Assembly (NCBI GenBank): GCA_964464895.1
Contig: CAYXGY010000001.1
Location: forward strand, 248,001 to 312,000
Length of the DNA stretch: 64,000 nt
Source: Helicobacter_D sp964464895
GTDB taxonomy: Bacteria > Campylobacterota > Campylobacteria > Campylobacterales > Helicobacteraceae
Direction: 5' to 3'
Shown here: in pieces, positions 7,256 through 15,880 of the stretch
Position numbering within the stretch: position 1 is the stretch's first letter
How the letters are laid out: every line of letters starts with the position of its first letter
Program-made: the position numbers and the translations under genes
The notes under the pieces: model-generated
Seen by the model: only the letters and a program-made list of their open reading frames with translations
Databases searched by the model: none
Told to the model about the DNA's origin: nothing

Positions 7256-7982
7256 TCCCTTCCTTTCCTTTAACTTTAGATTCTTCACAAATTAGAATCT
7301 TAAACTCTTCTCTCTCAAGTAAAGCAAGTGTGTTTTCCAATGCTCTCATTGTGCTTTGCGATTCCATTAATACACCCTTTTTATTACGTTTTGCTTCAAC
7401 TCCTACTTCAAATTGCGGCTTAAAAAGCAGAATCACTAATCCAGCCGCTAAAGTTTTAATTGCCTCTAAAATATCTTTCAGAGCAATAAAAGAAACATCG
7501 CAAACGACAAGGGGGAAAGTTTGCGATTCGTGAGCAATTTGCCTAGCATACGCGCGAATATCGGTATTTTCATAGAATCGCACACGGGGATTATTTCTCA
7601 AACGTGCGTGCAACTGATTGCTCCCCACATCAACACACACGACAGATTGCACACCTGCCCTCAACAAGACTTCGCTAAAGCCTCCGGTGCTCGCACCAAT
7701 ATCCAAAGCATTTAAAGTGGTAAAATCCTGTATCAAATCCGCGTGAGATTCCAAAAAATAATGCAATTTCTCCCCTGCACGACTCACAAAACACAGGGAA
7801 TCCAAAAGTGAGAGGGAATCAGAAGCTAAAACTTCATAAGAGGCTTTTCTACATACTTGATGATTCACGCAGACTTTGCCTTTCTTGATGAGGCTTTGCG
7901 CTTTGTTACGCGACTCGCACAAGCCCAATTTCACACAAGCAATATCTAGGCGCGTTGCCTGCTTCTGCTGCAAATCCTGCAA
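7209..7982 (-). CDS. tlyA: TlyA family rRNA (cytidine-2'-O)-methyltransferase
   Basis: S4-domain plus FtsJ-type methyltransferase that 2'-O-methylates cytidines in 16S/23S rRNA; family members affect capreomycin sensitivity and were first named haemolysins. The S4 RNA-binding domain lies at residues ~10-60 (LDIACVKLGLCESRNKAQSLIKKGKVCVN); the SAM motif ALDIGASTGGFSEVLL is near 93-108, and KPQFEVG near 190 is the family catalytic stretch. It starts at a TTG at 7982, since no ATG is available upstream and AAGGAAAG precedes it, directly after the stop of the lipoprotein gene (TAATTG). 257 residues is slightly longer than H. pylori homologues as I recall. Confidence 0.92.
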   Translation of the reverse strand: MQDLQQKQATRLDIACVKLGLCESRNKAQSLIKKGKVCVNHQVCRKASYEVLASDSLSLLDSLCFVSRAGEKLHYFLESHADLIQDFTTLNALDIGASTGGFSEVLLRAGVQSVVCVDVGSNQLHARLRNNPRVRFYENTDIRAYARQIAHESQTFPLVVCDVSFIALKDILEAIKTLAAGLVILLFKPQFEVGVEAKRNKKGVLMESQSTMRALENTLALLEREEFKILICEESKVKGKEGNVEFFIACQRIKLGA

Positions 7983-8531
7983 TTACTTTCCTTTAAGGTC
8001 TTGTTTGCTCAAGCCCTTAAAACCAAATTTCAAGGAATTTTGCCCAAATTTTGGGTGGCTTAGAATGAGCGTCAAACTATCTTGCACGCGTTTATCTTGT
8101 GGCGCAAACTCAACCAAATAATATTCTCCCCAACGCATAGCATTTTGCCGCATAAAATCTTGCAAATCCTCCCTTTGCAATCTTGTGATTTTTATCGGGG
8201 CTTCTCCATTGCCCGATGTGAGTTGATAATGATTTTCTAAAAATCCTAATGAATTTTGTTCGTTTTGATAAACATCCACGAAAAAGACCTCTCCTTTTTC
8301 GTGAGGATAATGCTCCTCATCGTAAGCGTTCAAATGCACTGCTATTAGTACAATACGTGTAATTTCATCAAAGACTAATTCGCTTTTGCGCGTTGCTTGA
8401 ATATAAGATTCTTCGGGTTTAGAGGGGATTAATCTTGACTTAAAAGACTTGACATCAACGCACCCACATAAAAGGATTAAAGAAACAACGAGCATTCCAT
8501 TGACAAAGAATCGCACCGCCCTTTTTCTCAT
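7983..8531 (-). CDS. Conserved lipoprotein of unknown function
   Basis: A hydrophobic N-terminus ending in LLCGC (cysteine about residue 24) is a convincing lipobox, so the protein is probably exported and lipidated. The mature part (about 158 residues) has no motif I recognise; it looks like a compact mixed alpha/beta domain with many charged residues and no repeats. The ATG overlaps the end of ugd by four bases, and the stop touches the TTG of tlyA, so it is translated from the same transcript. Being sandwiched between nucleotide-sugar and RNA-modification genes gives no clue to its job. Confidence 0.75.
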   Translation of the reverse strand: MRKRAVRFFVNGMLVVSLILLCGCVDVKSFKSRLIPSKPEESYIQATRKSELVFDEITRIVLIAVHLNAYDEEHYPHEKGEVFFVDVYQNEQNSLGFLENHYQLTSGNGEAPIKITRLQREDLQDFMRQNAMRWGEYYLVEFAPQDKRVQDSLTLILSHPKFGQNSLKFGFKGLSKQDLKGK

Positions 8532-9856
8532 ATTCCAACACCAATTTCTACATAAGTAAATCCTAAGTCCTTTAATCGTTTGGCATTATATTGGTTGCGT
8601 CCATCAAAAATAATAGGGGATTTCAAACGTTCTTTGATTTCCAAAAAATCCGGGCTTCTAAACTCTTTCCATTCCGTAACAAGCACCATACAATCGCAAT
8701 TTTCCAATGCGTCATATTTGTTTTTGGCATATAAAATGTTTGGGACACTTTTAAGATAAAATTCTTGTGCCTCTCGCATTGCCTTTGGGTCATAAACTTT
8801 TACCACTGCACCACGTGCAATCAGCTCATTAATCAAAACAACGGAAGTGGCTTCCCGCATATCATCAGTTTCAGGCTTAAAACTAAGTCCCCAAAGGCAA
8901 ATTTGCTTTTCGCTCAAATCATTTCCGAAATGCTGCACAATCTTTTTACCCAAAATTTGTTTTTGCTCATTATTCACTTGCTCTACTGCGTGAATGATTT
9001 TAGGATTCACTCCATTATCTAATGCAATCTTTGATAGAGCCTTTACATCTTTTGGAAAATAACTTCCACCATATCCACAACCGGGATAAATGAAGCTATA
9101 TCCGATTCTTTTATCACTCCCGATTCCTACACGCACATCATTAATATTTGCACCGACTGCTTCACAAATGTTTGCCATTTCATTAATGAAGCTAATCTTT
9201 GTCGCAAGCATAGCATTGGCTGCATATTTTGTCATCTCGGCACTTTTAATATTCATCACAATCAATCGGTCGTGATTGCGACAAAAAGGTGCGTAAAGTT
9301 CTCTTAGAGATTCCTCCACCCAATCCTCCTCTACACCAATCACCACGCGGTCTGGCTTCAAAAAGTCATTAAGCGCATCGCCTTCTTTTAAAAATTCGGG
9401 ATTGCTTGCCACACCAAAGGGAATCTCTTGATTGCGTCTTGCCAAAGCTTCACTAATGATAGTTTTGACTTTTTGCGCAGTGCCCACAGGAACGGTAGAT
9501 TTATCTACGATAATCAATCGTGATTCCATTTGTTCGCCAATTTCCCTTGCGGCATTGAGCACATACTGCAAATCTGCACTTCCATCTTCGCCCATAGGCG
9601 TCCCCACTGCAATAAATACAATCTCGCAATTCTTAAGTGCCTCTTTTAGAGAAGTTGTAAAATTCAAATTGCCATTTTGGTAATTTTTATTTACAATTCC
9701 CTCCAAACCCGGTTCATAAATCGGAATCTCGCCCGCTTGAAGTTGCGTAATTTTAGATTCTACCACATCTACACAGACGACTTTATTGCCCATTTCCGCA
9801 AAACAGGCTCCACTGACTAAACCGACATATCCCGTGCCAATTACTGCTATATTCAT
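8528..9856 (-). CDS. ugd: UDP-glucose 6-dehydrogenase family protein with Cys-to-Tyr change in the active site
   Basis: Family enzymes oxidise UDP-glucose to UDP-glucuronate with two NAD+, using a cysteine thiohemiacetal. The NAD fold (IAVIGTGYVGLVSG, residues 3-16), the substrate stretch KEGDALNDFLKPDRVV and the central helix YAANAMLATKISFINE are all intact. The catalytic loop, normally GGSCFPKD, reads GGSYFPKD: residue 266 is Tyr (codon TAT at 9061-9059), one base from TGT Cys. Without the nucleophile the second oxidation should fail. Length 442 is normal and the frame is otherwise undamaged. ATG 9856 heads the minus-strand run, divergent from pyrB. Either a recent inactivating mutation, a sequencing error, or an altered function. 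Confidence 0.9.
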   Translation of the reverse strand: MNIAVIGTGYVGLVSGACFAEMGNKVVCVDVVESKITQLQAGEIPIYEPGLEGIVNKNYQNGNLNFTTSLKEALKNCEIVFIAVGTPMGEDGSADLQYVLNAAREIGEQMESRLIIVDKSTVPVGTAQKVKTIISEALARRNQEIPFGVASNPEFLKEGDALNDFLKPDRVVIGVEEDWVEESLRELYAPFCRNHDRLIVMNIKSAEMTKYAANAMLATKISFINEMANICEAVGANINDVRVGIGSDKRIGYSFIYPGCGYGGSYFPKDVKALSKIALDNGVNPKIIHAVEQVNNEQKQILGKKIVQHFGNDLSEKQICLWGLSFKPETDDMREATSVVLINELIARGAVVKVYDPKAMREAQEFYLKSVPNILYAKNKYDALENCDCMVLVTEWKEFRSPDFLEIKERLKSPIIFDGRNQYNAKRLKDLGFTYVEIGVGI

Positions 9857-9998
9857 CTAAAATCACCCTCTACTGAATCAAACTTTCGCATTTTAGCATA
9901 ATCTTATCCCAAATAACAAAAACTGCAAAGGAAACTTAAAGCAAAATAAAATTATAATTTTTCATTTTAAACTTTATAAAACTTTGCAAGGTTTGATT
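9857..9998. promoter_or_regulatory. Divergent promoter region, ugd / pyrB
   Basis: A gap of 142 AT-rich bases with no hairpins of note. It carries the promoters of the ugd-cmoA run and of pyrB. An in-frame TTG at 9984 could extend PyrB by five residues but the ATG at 9999 fits better. Confidence 0.35.
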
Positions 9999-10913
9999 AT
10001 GGCGCGACATCTCTTAGAAACCAAAGATTTTAGTAAAGACGAAGTGGAACAAATTTTGGATTTGGCTCAAAGCTTCTTAGAATCCAAACCGAGAAATAGC
10101 TTAAATGGGCATATTGTCATTACAATATTTTTTGAAAACTCCACCCGCACACTTTCTAGTTTTGAAGTTGCTACTAAAAGACTTGGTGGGAGCGTCGTGC
10201 GTTTAGATGCGTCTCGTAGCTCCACATCAAAGGGCGAAACACTCTTTGACACCGCGGCAAACCTGAATGCAATGAATCCGAGTGCAATTGTTGTGCGACA
10301 CGGAAATTCTGGTGTGCCCAATATCCTTTCTCAATATGTTTCTTGCTCCATTGTTAATGGGGGCGATGGAGCGCACGCACACCCTACACAAGCACTCTTA
10401 GATTTACTGACTTTACGCAAACATTTGGGTAATTTAGAGGGGAAAAAAATTGCGATTGTTGGTGATATTCGCAATTCACGCGTAGCCAATAGCAATATTG
10501 AGCTTTTGGGACGATTCGGTATGGAAGTGATTTTGGTAGGACCTCCACACTTTATCCCCAAAACCTCTTTACGTCATTGTCTATTCTTAAAAGAAGTCAT
10601 TGATGAGGTTGATGCAGTGATGAGCTTGCGCACACAAACAGAGCGGCATAATTGCCCGATTTATTCCAGCTTGAAAGACTATGCAAGTGATTATTGTATC
10701 ACGCAAGAAACTTTCGGCAATCGCGATATTATCTTGCTTCACCCGGGACCTGTGCATCGCAATATTGATATTAGCGATGCAATGCTAAAAGACCCACGTT
10801 GCAAAGTGCTAGAGCAAGTAACGCACGGGGTAGCGATTCGTATGGCGGTTTTAGAGACGCTCATTACACACGATAGCAACTCAAAAATTCCTAAAAACTT
10901 CCCTTATTTTTAA
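9999..10913 (+). CDS. pyrB: Aspartate carbamoyltransferase catalytic subunit
   Basis: Condenses carbamoyl phosphate with aspartate in de novo pyrimidine synthesis. The carbamoyl-phosphate site FENSTRT is near residues 46-52, HPTQALLDLL near 130, and the aspartate-binding 80s-type loop SSTSKGET is present; HPGPVHR is near 247. ATG 9999 follows GCAAGG at 9987 (a weak ribosome site). 304 residues is normal for the catalytic chain. No pyrI follows, as usual in this group. LysE-type exporter starts eight bases after the stop, so the two may share a transcript. Confidence 0.95.
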   Translation: MARHLLETKDFSKDEVEQILDLAQSFLESKPRNSLNGHIVITIFFENSTRTLSSFEVATKRLGGSVVRLDASRSSTSKGETLFDTAANLNAMNPSAIVVRHGNSGVPNILSQYVSCSIVNGGDGAHAHPTQALLDLLTLRKHLGNLEGKKIAIVGDIRNSRVANSNIELLGRFGMEVILVGPPHFIPKTSLRHCLFLKEVIDEVDAVMSLRTQTERHNCPIYSSLKDYASDYCITQETFGNRDIILLHPGPVHRNIDISDAMLKDPRCKVLEQVTHGVAIRMAVLETLITHDSNSKIPKNFPYF

Positions 10914-10921
10914 TTGGAGTT

Positions 10922-11566
10922 ATGGAATCTTTAATCGTAGAGCTCGCTACTCTTTTTATCGTTGGGCTAGTGGGTGCTCTAACACCCGGACCAGATATTT
11001 TGTTTGTGCTTAGAAATACTATAAACTTTGATGCTAAAGCAGGATTTTTTAGTTTATGTGGAATCTCTTGTGGTTGGCTTATCTTCATCAGCTTATTATA
11101 TTTTGGATTTGCACATCTTATCAATGGAGCATTACCGCAAGGAATCCTAAGCTTCATCGGTGGATTCTATTTATTTTATATTTCCTTTTTGCTTTTTAAA
11201 AAACCAAAAAATGCAATTGATTTCAATAAAAATATCTCACAAAAAGCAAAAGCAATATTTTATGATTTTATCCTCAAAGGATTTTTACTAAACCTTTCTA
11301 ATCCCAAAGCGATTCTATTCTTTGCCGTCATCATTGCCCCCTTTATGAATCACCATTTAGAACTTAGTCTTTTAGTGCTACTCTGTGGATTGTTTTCTGC
11401 TTTTATCCTTGTGATTATTCTAGGCGTATTTTGTAGAAAATTTATCAATAATACACTTTTTGATAGGATTGACAAAGTTTGTGGAATCGTCTTTATTCTT
11501 TTTGGGATTCTGCTTTTTATTTCAAGCTATCAAAGTCTTTATCCTTTGGTTTTGGGTGAAAATTAA
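10922..11566 (+). CDS. LysE/RhtB family amino-acid exporter
   Basis: Inner-membrane exporter of the LysE/RhtB superfamily, about six membrane spans in 214 residues. The N-terminal family signature GLVGALTPGPDILFVLRN (residues 17-34) and the mid-protein LKGFLLNLSNPKAILFFAVI stretch are clear. The substrate (lysine, threonine, homoserine or other) cannot be told from sequence. ATG 10922 is preceded by TTGGAGTT. It follows pyrB by eight bases; functional link not evident. Confidence 0.88.
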   Translation: MESLIVELATLFIVGLVGALTPGPDILFVLRNTINFDAKAGFFSLCGISCGWLIFISLLYFGFAHLINGALPQGILSFIGGFYLFYISFLLFKKPKNAIDFNKNISQKAKAIFYDFILKGFLLNLSNPKAILFFAVIIAPFMNHHLELSLLVLLCGLFSAFILVIILGVFCRKFINNTLFDRIDKVCGIVFILFGILLFISSYQSLYPLVLGEN

Positions 11567-11577
11567 TCTCTAAAATC

Positions 11578-11606
11578 TTGACAAGTGTGTATTTTTAGAT
11601 TAGAAT
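11578..11606 (+). promoter_or_regulatory. Probable sigma70 promoter of rho
   Basis: TTGACA at 11578-11583 and TAGAAT at 11601-11606 are separated by 17 bases. It stands just after the LysE stop and would give rho a leader of about 130 bases, which is in keeping with leader-dependent autoregulation of rho known in other bacteria. Confidence 0.6.
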
Positions 11607-11741
11607 TCTTTTATCACTTCATTATGAGATCAAGGAACTGCATAAAGGACTTCATGGGTTTTAACAATCCAAATTTTTCCACATTTTAAATTCTTTAAAG
11701 AAACTTTTGCAAGGAATCCTAAATAAAATTTAAGGGAACAA

Positions 11742-13067
11742 ATGAGCGAAAACAATTCAAACAAAAAAGAGCACAAAACTCGCACGCACACGCCTGTTGA
11801 AGGTTATACGATTGAAGACTTACGCGCAAAACCTATCAATAAACTTGCAGACATTGCCAAATCACTAGGCATTGAAAATGCGCAAGAATTTTTGCGTCAA
11901 GATTTGATTTTTGAGATTCTCAAAACACAGGTGAGCAAGGGAGGATTCATTCTTTTTACAGGAATCCTAGAGATTACATCGGAAGGTTATGGATTCTTAC
12001 GCGCTATTGATGAAAACTTCTCTGGCTCTCAAAATGATGCGTATGTTAGCAGCACTCAAATTCGTAGATTTACTCTAAGAAATGGTGATATTATCACTGG
12101 ACAAGTGCGCTCACCAAAAGACCAAGAACGTTATTACGCTCTTTTAAAAGTGGAGGCGATTAATTACCAATCTCCAGAGGAGATGAAAAACCGCCCACTT
12201 TTTGATAATCTCACTCCTCTTTTCCCAACAGAACAAATCAAACTAGAATACAATAGCTTCAAAATCACAGGCAGAATGTTAGATCTTTTCGCTCCTATTG
12301 GCAAAGGGCAACGCGCATTGATTGTCGCTCCCCCCAGAACAGGTAAAACCGAGCTAATGAAAGAACTTGCTTATGGAATCACTCACAATCACCCTGAAGT
12401 CGAACTCATTGTGTTGCTTGTAGATGAGCGTCCAGAAGAAGTTACCGATATGGAACGGAGTGTCAAAGGCGAAGTGTATAGCTCCACTTTTGATATGCCA
12501 GCGAATAACCACACTCGGGTAGCGGAACTTGTTGTTGAAAAAGCAAAACGTATGGTAGAAATGGGCAAAGATGTCGTTATTTTGCTAGATTCTATTACAC
12601 GTTTAGCACGTGCTTACAATACTGCAACGCCAAGCAGTGGCAAGGTTTTAAGCGGGGGTGTAGATGCCAACGCTTTGCATAAGCCTAAGCGATTCTTTGG
12701 TGCGGCGAGAAACATTGAACAAGGTGGCAGTTTGACGATTATTGCCACAGCACTCATTGAAACAGGCTCAAGAATGGACGAGGTTATCTTTGAGGAATTT
12801 AAAGGAACAGGCAATAGTGAAATTGTGCTTGCGCGTCATATCGCAGAGCGTAGAATCTATCCCGCAATGGATATTTTAAAGAGTGGAACGCGCAAAGAAG
12901 AGTTGCTTCTAGGGAGTGATAAATTACAAAAAGTTTGGGTGCTTCGCAATGCAATTCATCAGATGAATAATGAAATTGACGCATTGACTTTTCTTTATTC
13001 TCAAATGCAAAAGAGCAAAGATAATGAAGAGTTTTTAAATATGATGAATAACGATGCGAAAGACTAA
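11742..13067 (+). CDS. rho: Transcription termination factor Rho
   Basis: Hexameric RNA-dependent ATPase that ends transcription. The N-terminal Rho-N helix bundle (EDLRAKPINKLADIAKSLGI, about 22-41) and the RNA-binding OB domain (FTGILEITSEGYGFLR) precede the ATPase core with Walker A GPPRTGKT-like APPRTGKTE near 202-210, Walker B VVILLDSITRLARAYN and the arginine-finger region. 441 residues is slightly longer than E. coli Rho (419), through the N-terminal stretch. ATG 11742 follows AAGGGAACAA. murI starts three bases after the stop. Confidence 0.97.
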   Translation: MSENNSNKKEHKTRTHTPVEGYTIEDLRAKPINKLADIAKSLGIENAQEFLRQDLIFEILKTQVSKGGFILFTGILEITSEGYGFLRAIDENFSGSQNDAYVSSTQIRRFTLRNGDIITGQVRSPKDQERYYALLKVEAINYQSPEEMKNRPLFDNLTPLFPTEQIKLEYNSFKITGRMLDLFAPIGKGQRALIVAPPRTGKTELMKELAYGITHNHPEVELIVLLVDERPEEVTDMERSVKGEVYSSTFDMPANNHTRVAELVVEKAKRMVEMGKDVVILLDSITRLARAYNTATPSSGKVLSGGVDANALHKPKRFFGAARNIEQGGSLTIIATALIETGSRMDEVIFEEFKGTGNSEIVLARHIAERRIYPAMDILKSGTRKEELLLGSDKLQKVWVLRNAIHQMNNEIDALTFLYSQMQKSKDNEEFLNMMNNDAKD

Positions 13068-13070
13068 AAG

Positions 13071-13826
13071 ATGATTCCACAGAGAATTGGGGTATTTGAT
13101 AGTGGGGTGGGCGGTATTAGTGTTTTAAAAAGCCTCATTGATTCACATAATTTTAGTGAAATTATCTATTATGGGGACACCGCGCGCGTTCCTTATGGTG
13201 TGCGTAGCCCAGAGACTATTGCACAATACTCCTTAGAAGCATTGGAGTTTTTCAAGAGTTTTGAGTTGGATTTATTGGTGATTGCTTGCAATACCGTGAG
13301 TGCTTATGGATTAAAAGCAATGCAAGAAGTCGCACCCTACCCTATTGTAGGCGTCATTGAGCCGGGTGTTTTGGCTCTTAAAAACAAAATTACTGATAAA
13401 AATTCTAAAATTCTCATTTTAGGCACAAAAGCAACAATCCAAAGCAATCTTTATAGCGAACTTCTAGCCTATGAGGGCTATCATAATACTTTTGGGCTTG
13501 CAACAAGCCTCTTTGTGCCAATTGTAGAAGAAAATATCTTTGAAGGTGCAATCTTAGAAGCTACAATGACACATTATTTCACAAACTATTCCCACACACC
13601 GGAGGCAATTATTTTGGGTTGCACACATTTCCCACTCCTCGCAGATTCTATTTCTAGGTATTATCATAACCAGCCTTTGCTCATACATTCCGGAGAAGCG
13701 ATTATGGAATACTTACAAAACTCTTATATTTTAAAGTCTTTTGAGAATCCCCCAAAAGTTACATTTTATGCGAGCGATGGCGTAGAAAAGCTAGAAAAGA
13801 TTGCTAAAGTTTGGCTCGCAAAGTAA
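13071..13826 (+). CDS. murI: Glutamate racemase
   Basis: Makes D-glutamate for peptidoglycan. The two catalytic cysteines are in VIACNTVSAYG (near residue 69) and ILGCTHFPLL (near 183); the N-terminal IGVFDSGVGGISVL is the family signature. 251 residues, normal. Transcribed with rho from which it is separated by three bases, an arrangement I recall from other epsilonproteobacteria. Convergent with the next gene. Confidence 0.95.
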   Translation: MIPQRIGVFDSGVGGISVLKSLIDSHNFSEIIYYGDTARVPYGVRSPETIAQYSLEALEFFKSFELDLLVIACNTVSAYGLKAMQEVAPYPIVGVIEPGVLALKNKITDKNSKILILGTKATIQSNLYSELLAYEGYHNTFGLATSLFVPIVEENIFEGAILEATMTHYFTNYSHTPEAIILGCTHFPLLADSISRYYHNQPLLIHSGEAIMEYLQNSYILKSFENPPKVTFYASDGVEKLEKIAKVWLAK

Positions 13827-13842
13827 TCCAAAGATATAGCTT

Positions 13843-14319
13843 TCAAATCTCTATATCCAATTTTCCTAAATCTGTTTTAAAGAATCTTTCAAATCTTTTA
13901 AGATTCAATGCTTCCTCTTTCCCATTATCTAAGAAATATTTTGTCTCTTTCGCCTGACTTATAAGATTATCTTGCTCTTGTGTAGAGAGTTTAGAAAATG
14001 AATTATAAAAATTTTTTACACTTCCTTTTAAGTCTATATTATTGTAATAGCCAAGTATTGGGAGAGAAAGTAAATAATATTTCACGCCAAGACCAGAATC
14101 TATCTTAATATCCTTTGGAATCCCTGCAGCTTCATTCAAATCACTTGTAAAGAATCCCTCACTATCTACACCATAGCCTAACACTTCTTGCACTGCTTGG
14201 CTTTTATCTTTGGCTAAATTGTTGGTAGTCTGAATCTCTTTTGTAATATTAGACATTGCATTTGTCGTTTGTAAGTTGTTAAAATTGTTTGTAGAAGTAT
14301 TAGAGATTTGCAATTTCAT
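13843..14319 (-). CDS. Cj0814-like flagellar-dependent secreted protein (tentative)
   Basis: A 158-residue protein without signal peptide or membrane segments and with an Asn/Thr-rich N-terminal ~45 residues, a composition common in substrates of the flagellar export apparatus. The stretch GYGVDSEGFFTSDLNEAAGIPKD (split here: GYGVDSEGFFTS, then DLNEAAGIPKD) resembles the conserved core of the Campylobacter Cj0814-type family of flagellar co-expressed, flagellum-secreted proteins. That assignment is from memory of the motif. ATG 14319 has only a weak ribosome site. I looked for sigma28 and sigma54 promoters upstream and found none convincing. Monocistronic, convergent with murI. Confidence 0.6.
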   Translation of the reverse strand: MKLQISNTSTNNFNNLQTTNAMSNITKEIQTTNNLAKDKSQAVQEVLGYGVDSEGFFTSDLNEAAGIPKDIKIDSGLGVKYYLLSLPILGYYNNIDLKGSVKNFYNSFSKLSTQEQDNLISQAKETKYFLDNGKEEALNLKRFERFFKTDLGKLDIEI

Positions 14320-14498
14320 ACAATTTCAAATGTTCGCATTACCAAATGTAAAGAAACCTTGATGCACAAGCGGATAACTAAAAACTACAAAGTGTGGCAA
14401 AACACATAGAATCAAAATGTTTTTATCATAAATTCCAGATAAATTTCAAAAGAAAAGCTAAAATTTATTTTTATTTTGATACTTTATAGATTTCATAA

Positions 14499-14506
14499 TA
14501 TAAAAT
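14499..14506 (+). promoter_or_regulatory. Probable -10 element of thiC
   Basis: TATAAAAT about 34 bases before the thiC ATG, with an AT-rich periodic stretch upstream. No THI-box (TPP riboswitch) core such as CTGAGA is seen in the ~220-base gap before thiC. Confidence 0.4.
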
Positions 14507-14539
14507 GTTTATCAAACCTAAAAACTTTAAGGAGATTCT

Positions 14540-15871
14540 ATGCGAAAAGTATGGGTAAAGCAACGAGAAAAAGATACAATAAAAACACAATTACATTATG
14601 CAAAACGTGGAATCATCACTCCAGAAATGGAATATGTTGCTAATATTGAGCACTTAAATCCAGAAGTTGTGCGTAAAGAAATCGCCAAAGGACGACTCAT
14701 TTTACCCGCAAATATTCATCACACCAATTTAGAACCAATGGGTATTGGCGTTGCAGTGCGCACCAAAATTAATTCCAACATTGGAAGTTCTGCACTTGCA
14801 AGCTCTATTGATGAAGAAGTGCAAAAAACACTTATTTCTATCAAGTATGGCGCAGACACCATTATGGATTTGAGCACGGGAGGCGATTTAGATTCCATTC
14901 GTCAAGCAGTGATTCAGAGTTCTAGTGTCCCAATCGGCACAGTGCCGATTTATCAAATCCTGCACGATGTCAAAAATGACATTAACGCCTTAACAATTGA
15001 TAAAATGCTAGAAGTTATGGAACGACAAGCCAAACAAGGTGTAAGCTATTTCACAATTCATTGCGGATTCCTGTTAGAACATATGCCAATGTTATCCAAA
15101 CGCAAAATGGGCATTGTCAGTCGTGGAGGAAGCTTAATGGCTTCTTGGATGTTACATTATCACAAACAAAATCCATTCTATGAAGCATTTGATGAGATTT
15201 TAGATATTTGCCAACGTTATGATGTTTCTTTAAGTCTTGGGGATTCTTTGCGACCCGGTTGTTTGGCGGATTCTAGCGATGAAGCACAATTAAATGAGCT
15301 CAAAGTAATGGGAGAACTCACTTTGCGTGCTTGGGAAAAAGATGTGCAAGTAATGATTGAGGGACCCGGGCATACTCCAATGAATGAAATTGAACGCAAT
15401 ATAGAATTACAAAAGGAACTCTGTCACGAAGCTCCCTTTTATGTGTTGGGACCTCTTGTTACAGATATTGCAGCAGGTTATGACCATATTGCCTCTGCTA
15501 TGGGAGCAGCAATTGCTGCTTGGAAAGGTGTTGCAATGCTGTGCTATGTTACACCCAAAGAGCATTTAGGATTGCCTAATGCTCAAGATGTGCGTGAAGG
15601 CATTATTGCTTATAAAATCGCAGCCCACGCAGCAGATATTGCGCGTGGGCGCACCAACGCACGATTAAGAGACGATGCAATGAGTAATGCGCGCTATAAT
15701 TTTGATTGGAATAAGCAATTTGAACTCGCTTTAGACCCTGACCGCGCACGCGAATATCACGATGAGAGCCTGCCACAAGAAGTCTTTAAAGATGCGAAAT
15801 TTTGTTCTATGTGCGGACCAAAATTTTGTAGCTATAAGATTTCACAAGAAATCATTGAACAACACCAATAA
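14540..15871 (+). CDS. thiC: Phosphomethylpyrimidine synthase
   Basis: Radical SAM enzyme converting aminoimidazole ribotide to HMP phosphate in thiamine synthesis. Motifs: NIGSSALASS, TIMDLSTGGDL near 113, VGTVPIYQ-like IGTVPIYQ, SLGDSLRPG near 233, EGPGHTPMNEIE and the C-terminal iron-sulfur CSMCGPKFCS. 443 residues, the short form without the N-terminal domain of E. coli ThiC. ATG 14540 follows AAGGAG. Nine bases precede mrp, which fits, as iron-sulfur assembly is needed for ThiC and Mrp/ApbC was first found through thiamine phenotypes. Confidence 0.97.
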   Translation: MRKVWVKQREKDTIKTQLHYAKRGIITPEMEYVANIEHLNPEVVRKEIAKGRLILPANIHHTNLEPMGIGVAVRTKINSNIGSSALASSIDEEVQKTLISIKYGADTIMDLSTGGDLDSIRQAVIQSSSVPIGTVPIYQILHDVKNDINALTIDKMLEVMERQAKQGVSYFTIHCGFLLEHMPMLSKRKMGIVSRGGSLMASWMLHYHKQNPFYEAFDEILDICQRYDVSLSLGDSLRPGCLADSSDEAQLNELKVMGELTLRAWEKDVQVMIEGPGHTPMNEIERNIELQKELCHEAPFYVLGPLVTDIAAGYDHIASAMGAAIAAWKGVAMLCYVTPKEHLGLPNAQDVREGIIAYKIAAHAADIARGRTNARLRDDAMSNARYNFDWNKQFELALDPDRAREYHDESLPQEVFKDAKFCSMCGPKFCSYKISQEIIEQHQ

Positions 15872-15880
15872 AGGAAAACT

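Noticed and set aside
12331..12336. C6 run in rho as a possible phase-variation tract
   Set aside because: Too short for frequent slippage, and an OFF state of rho would be expected to be lethal or very costly.
13833..13857. Inverted repeat GATATAG ... CTATATC as murI terminator
   Set aside because: Only seven AT-rich base pairs, an 11-base loop, and it runs into the end of the convergent gene; too weak to list.
14320..14539. TPP riboswitch ahead of thiC
   Set aside because: No THI-box core or matching stems can be found; only a -10 like box and a ribosome site.
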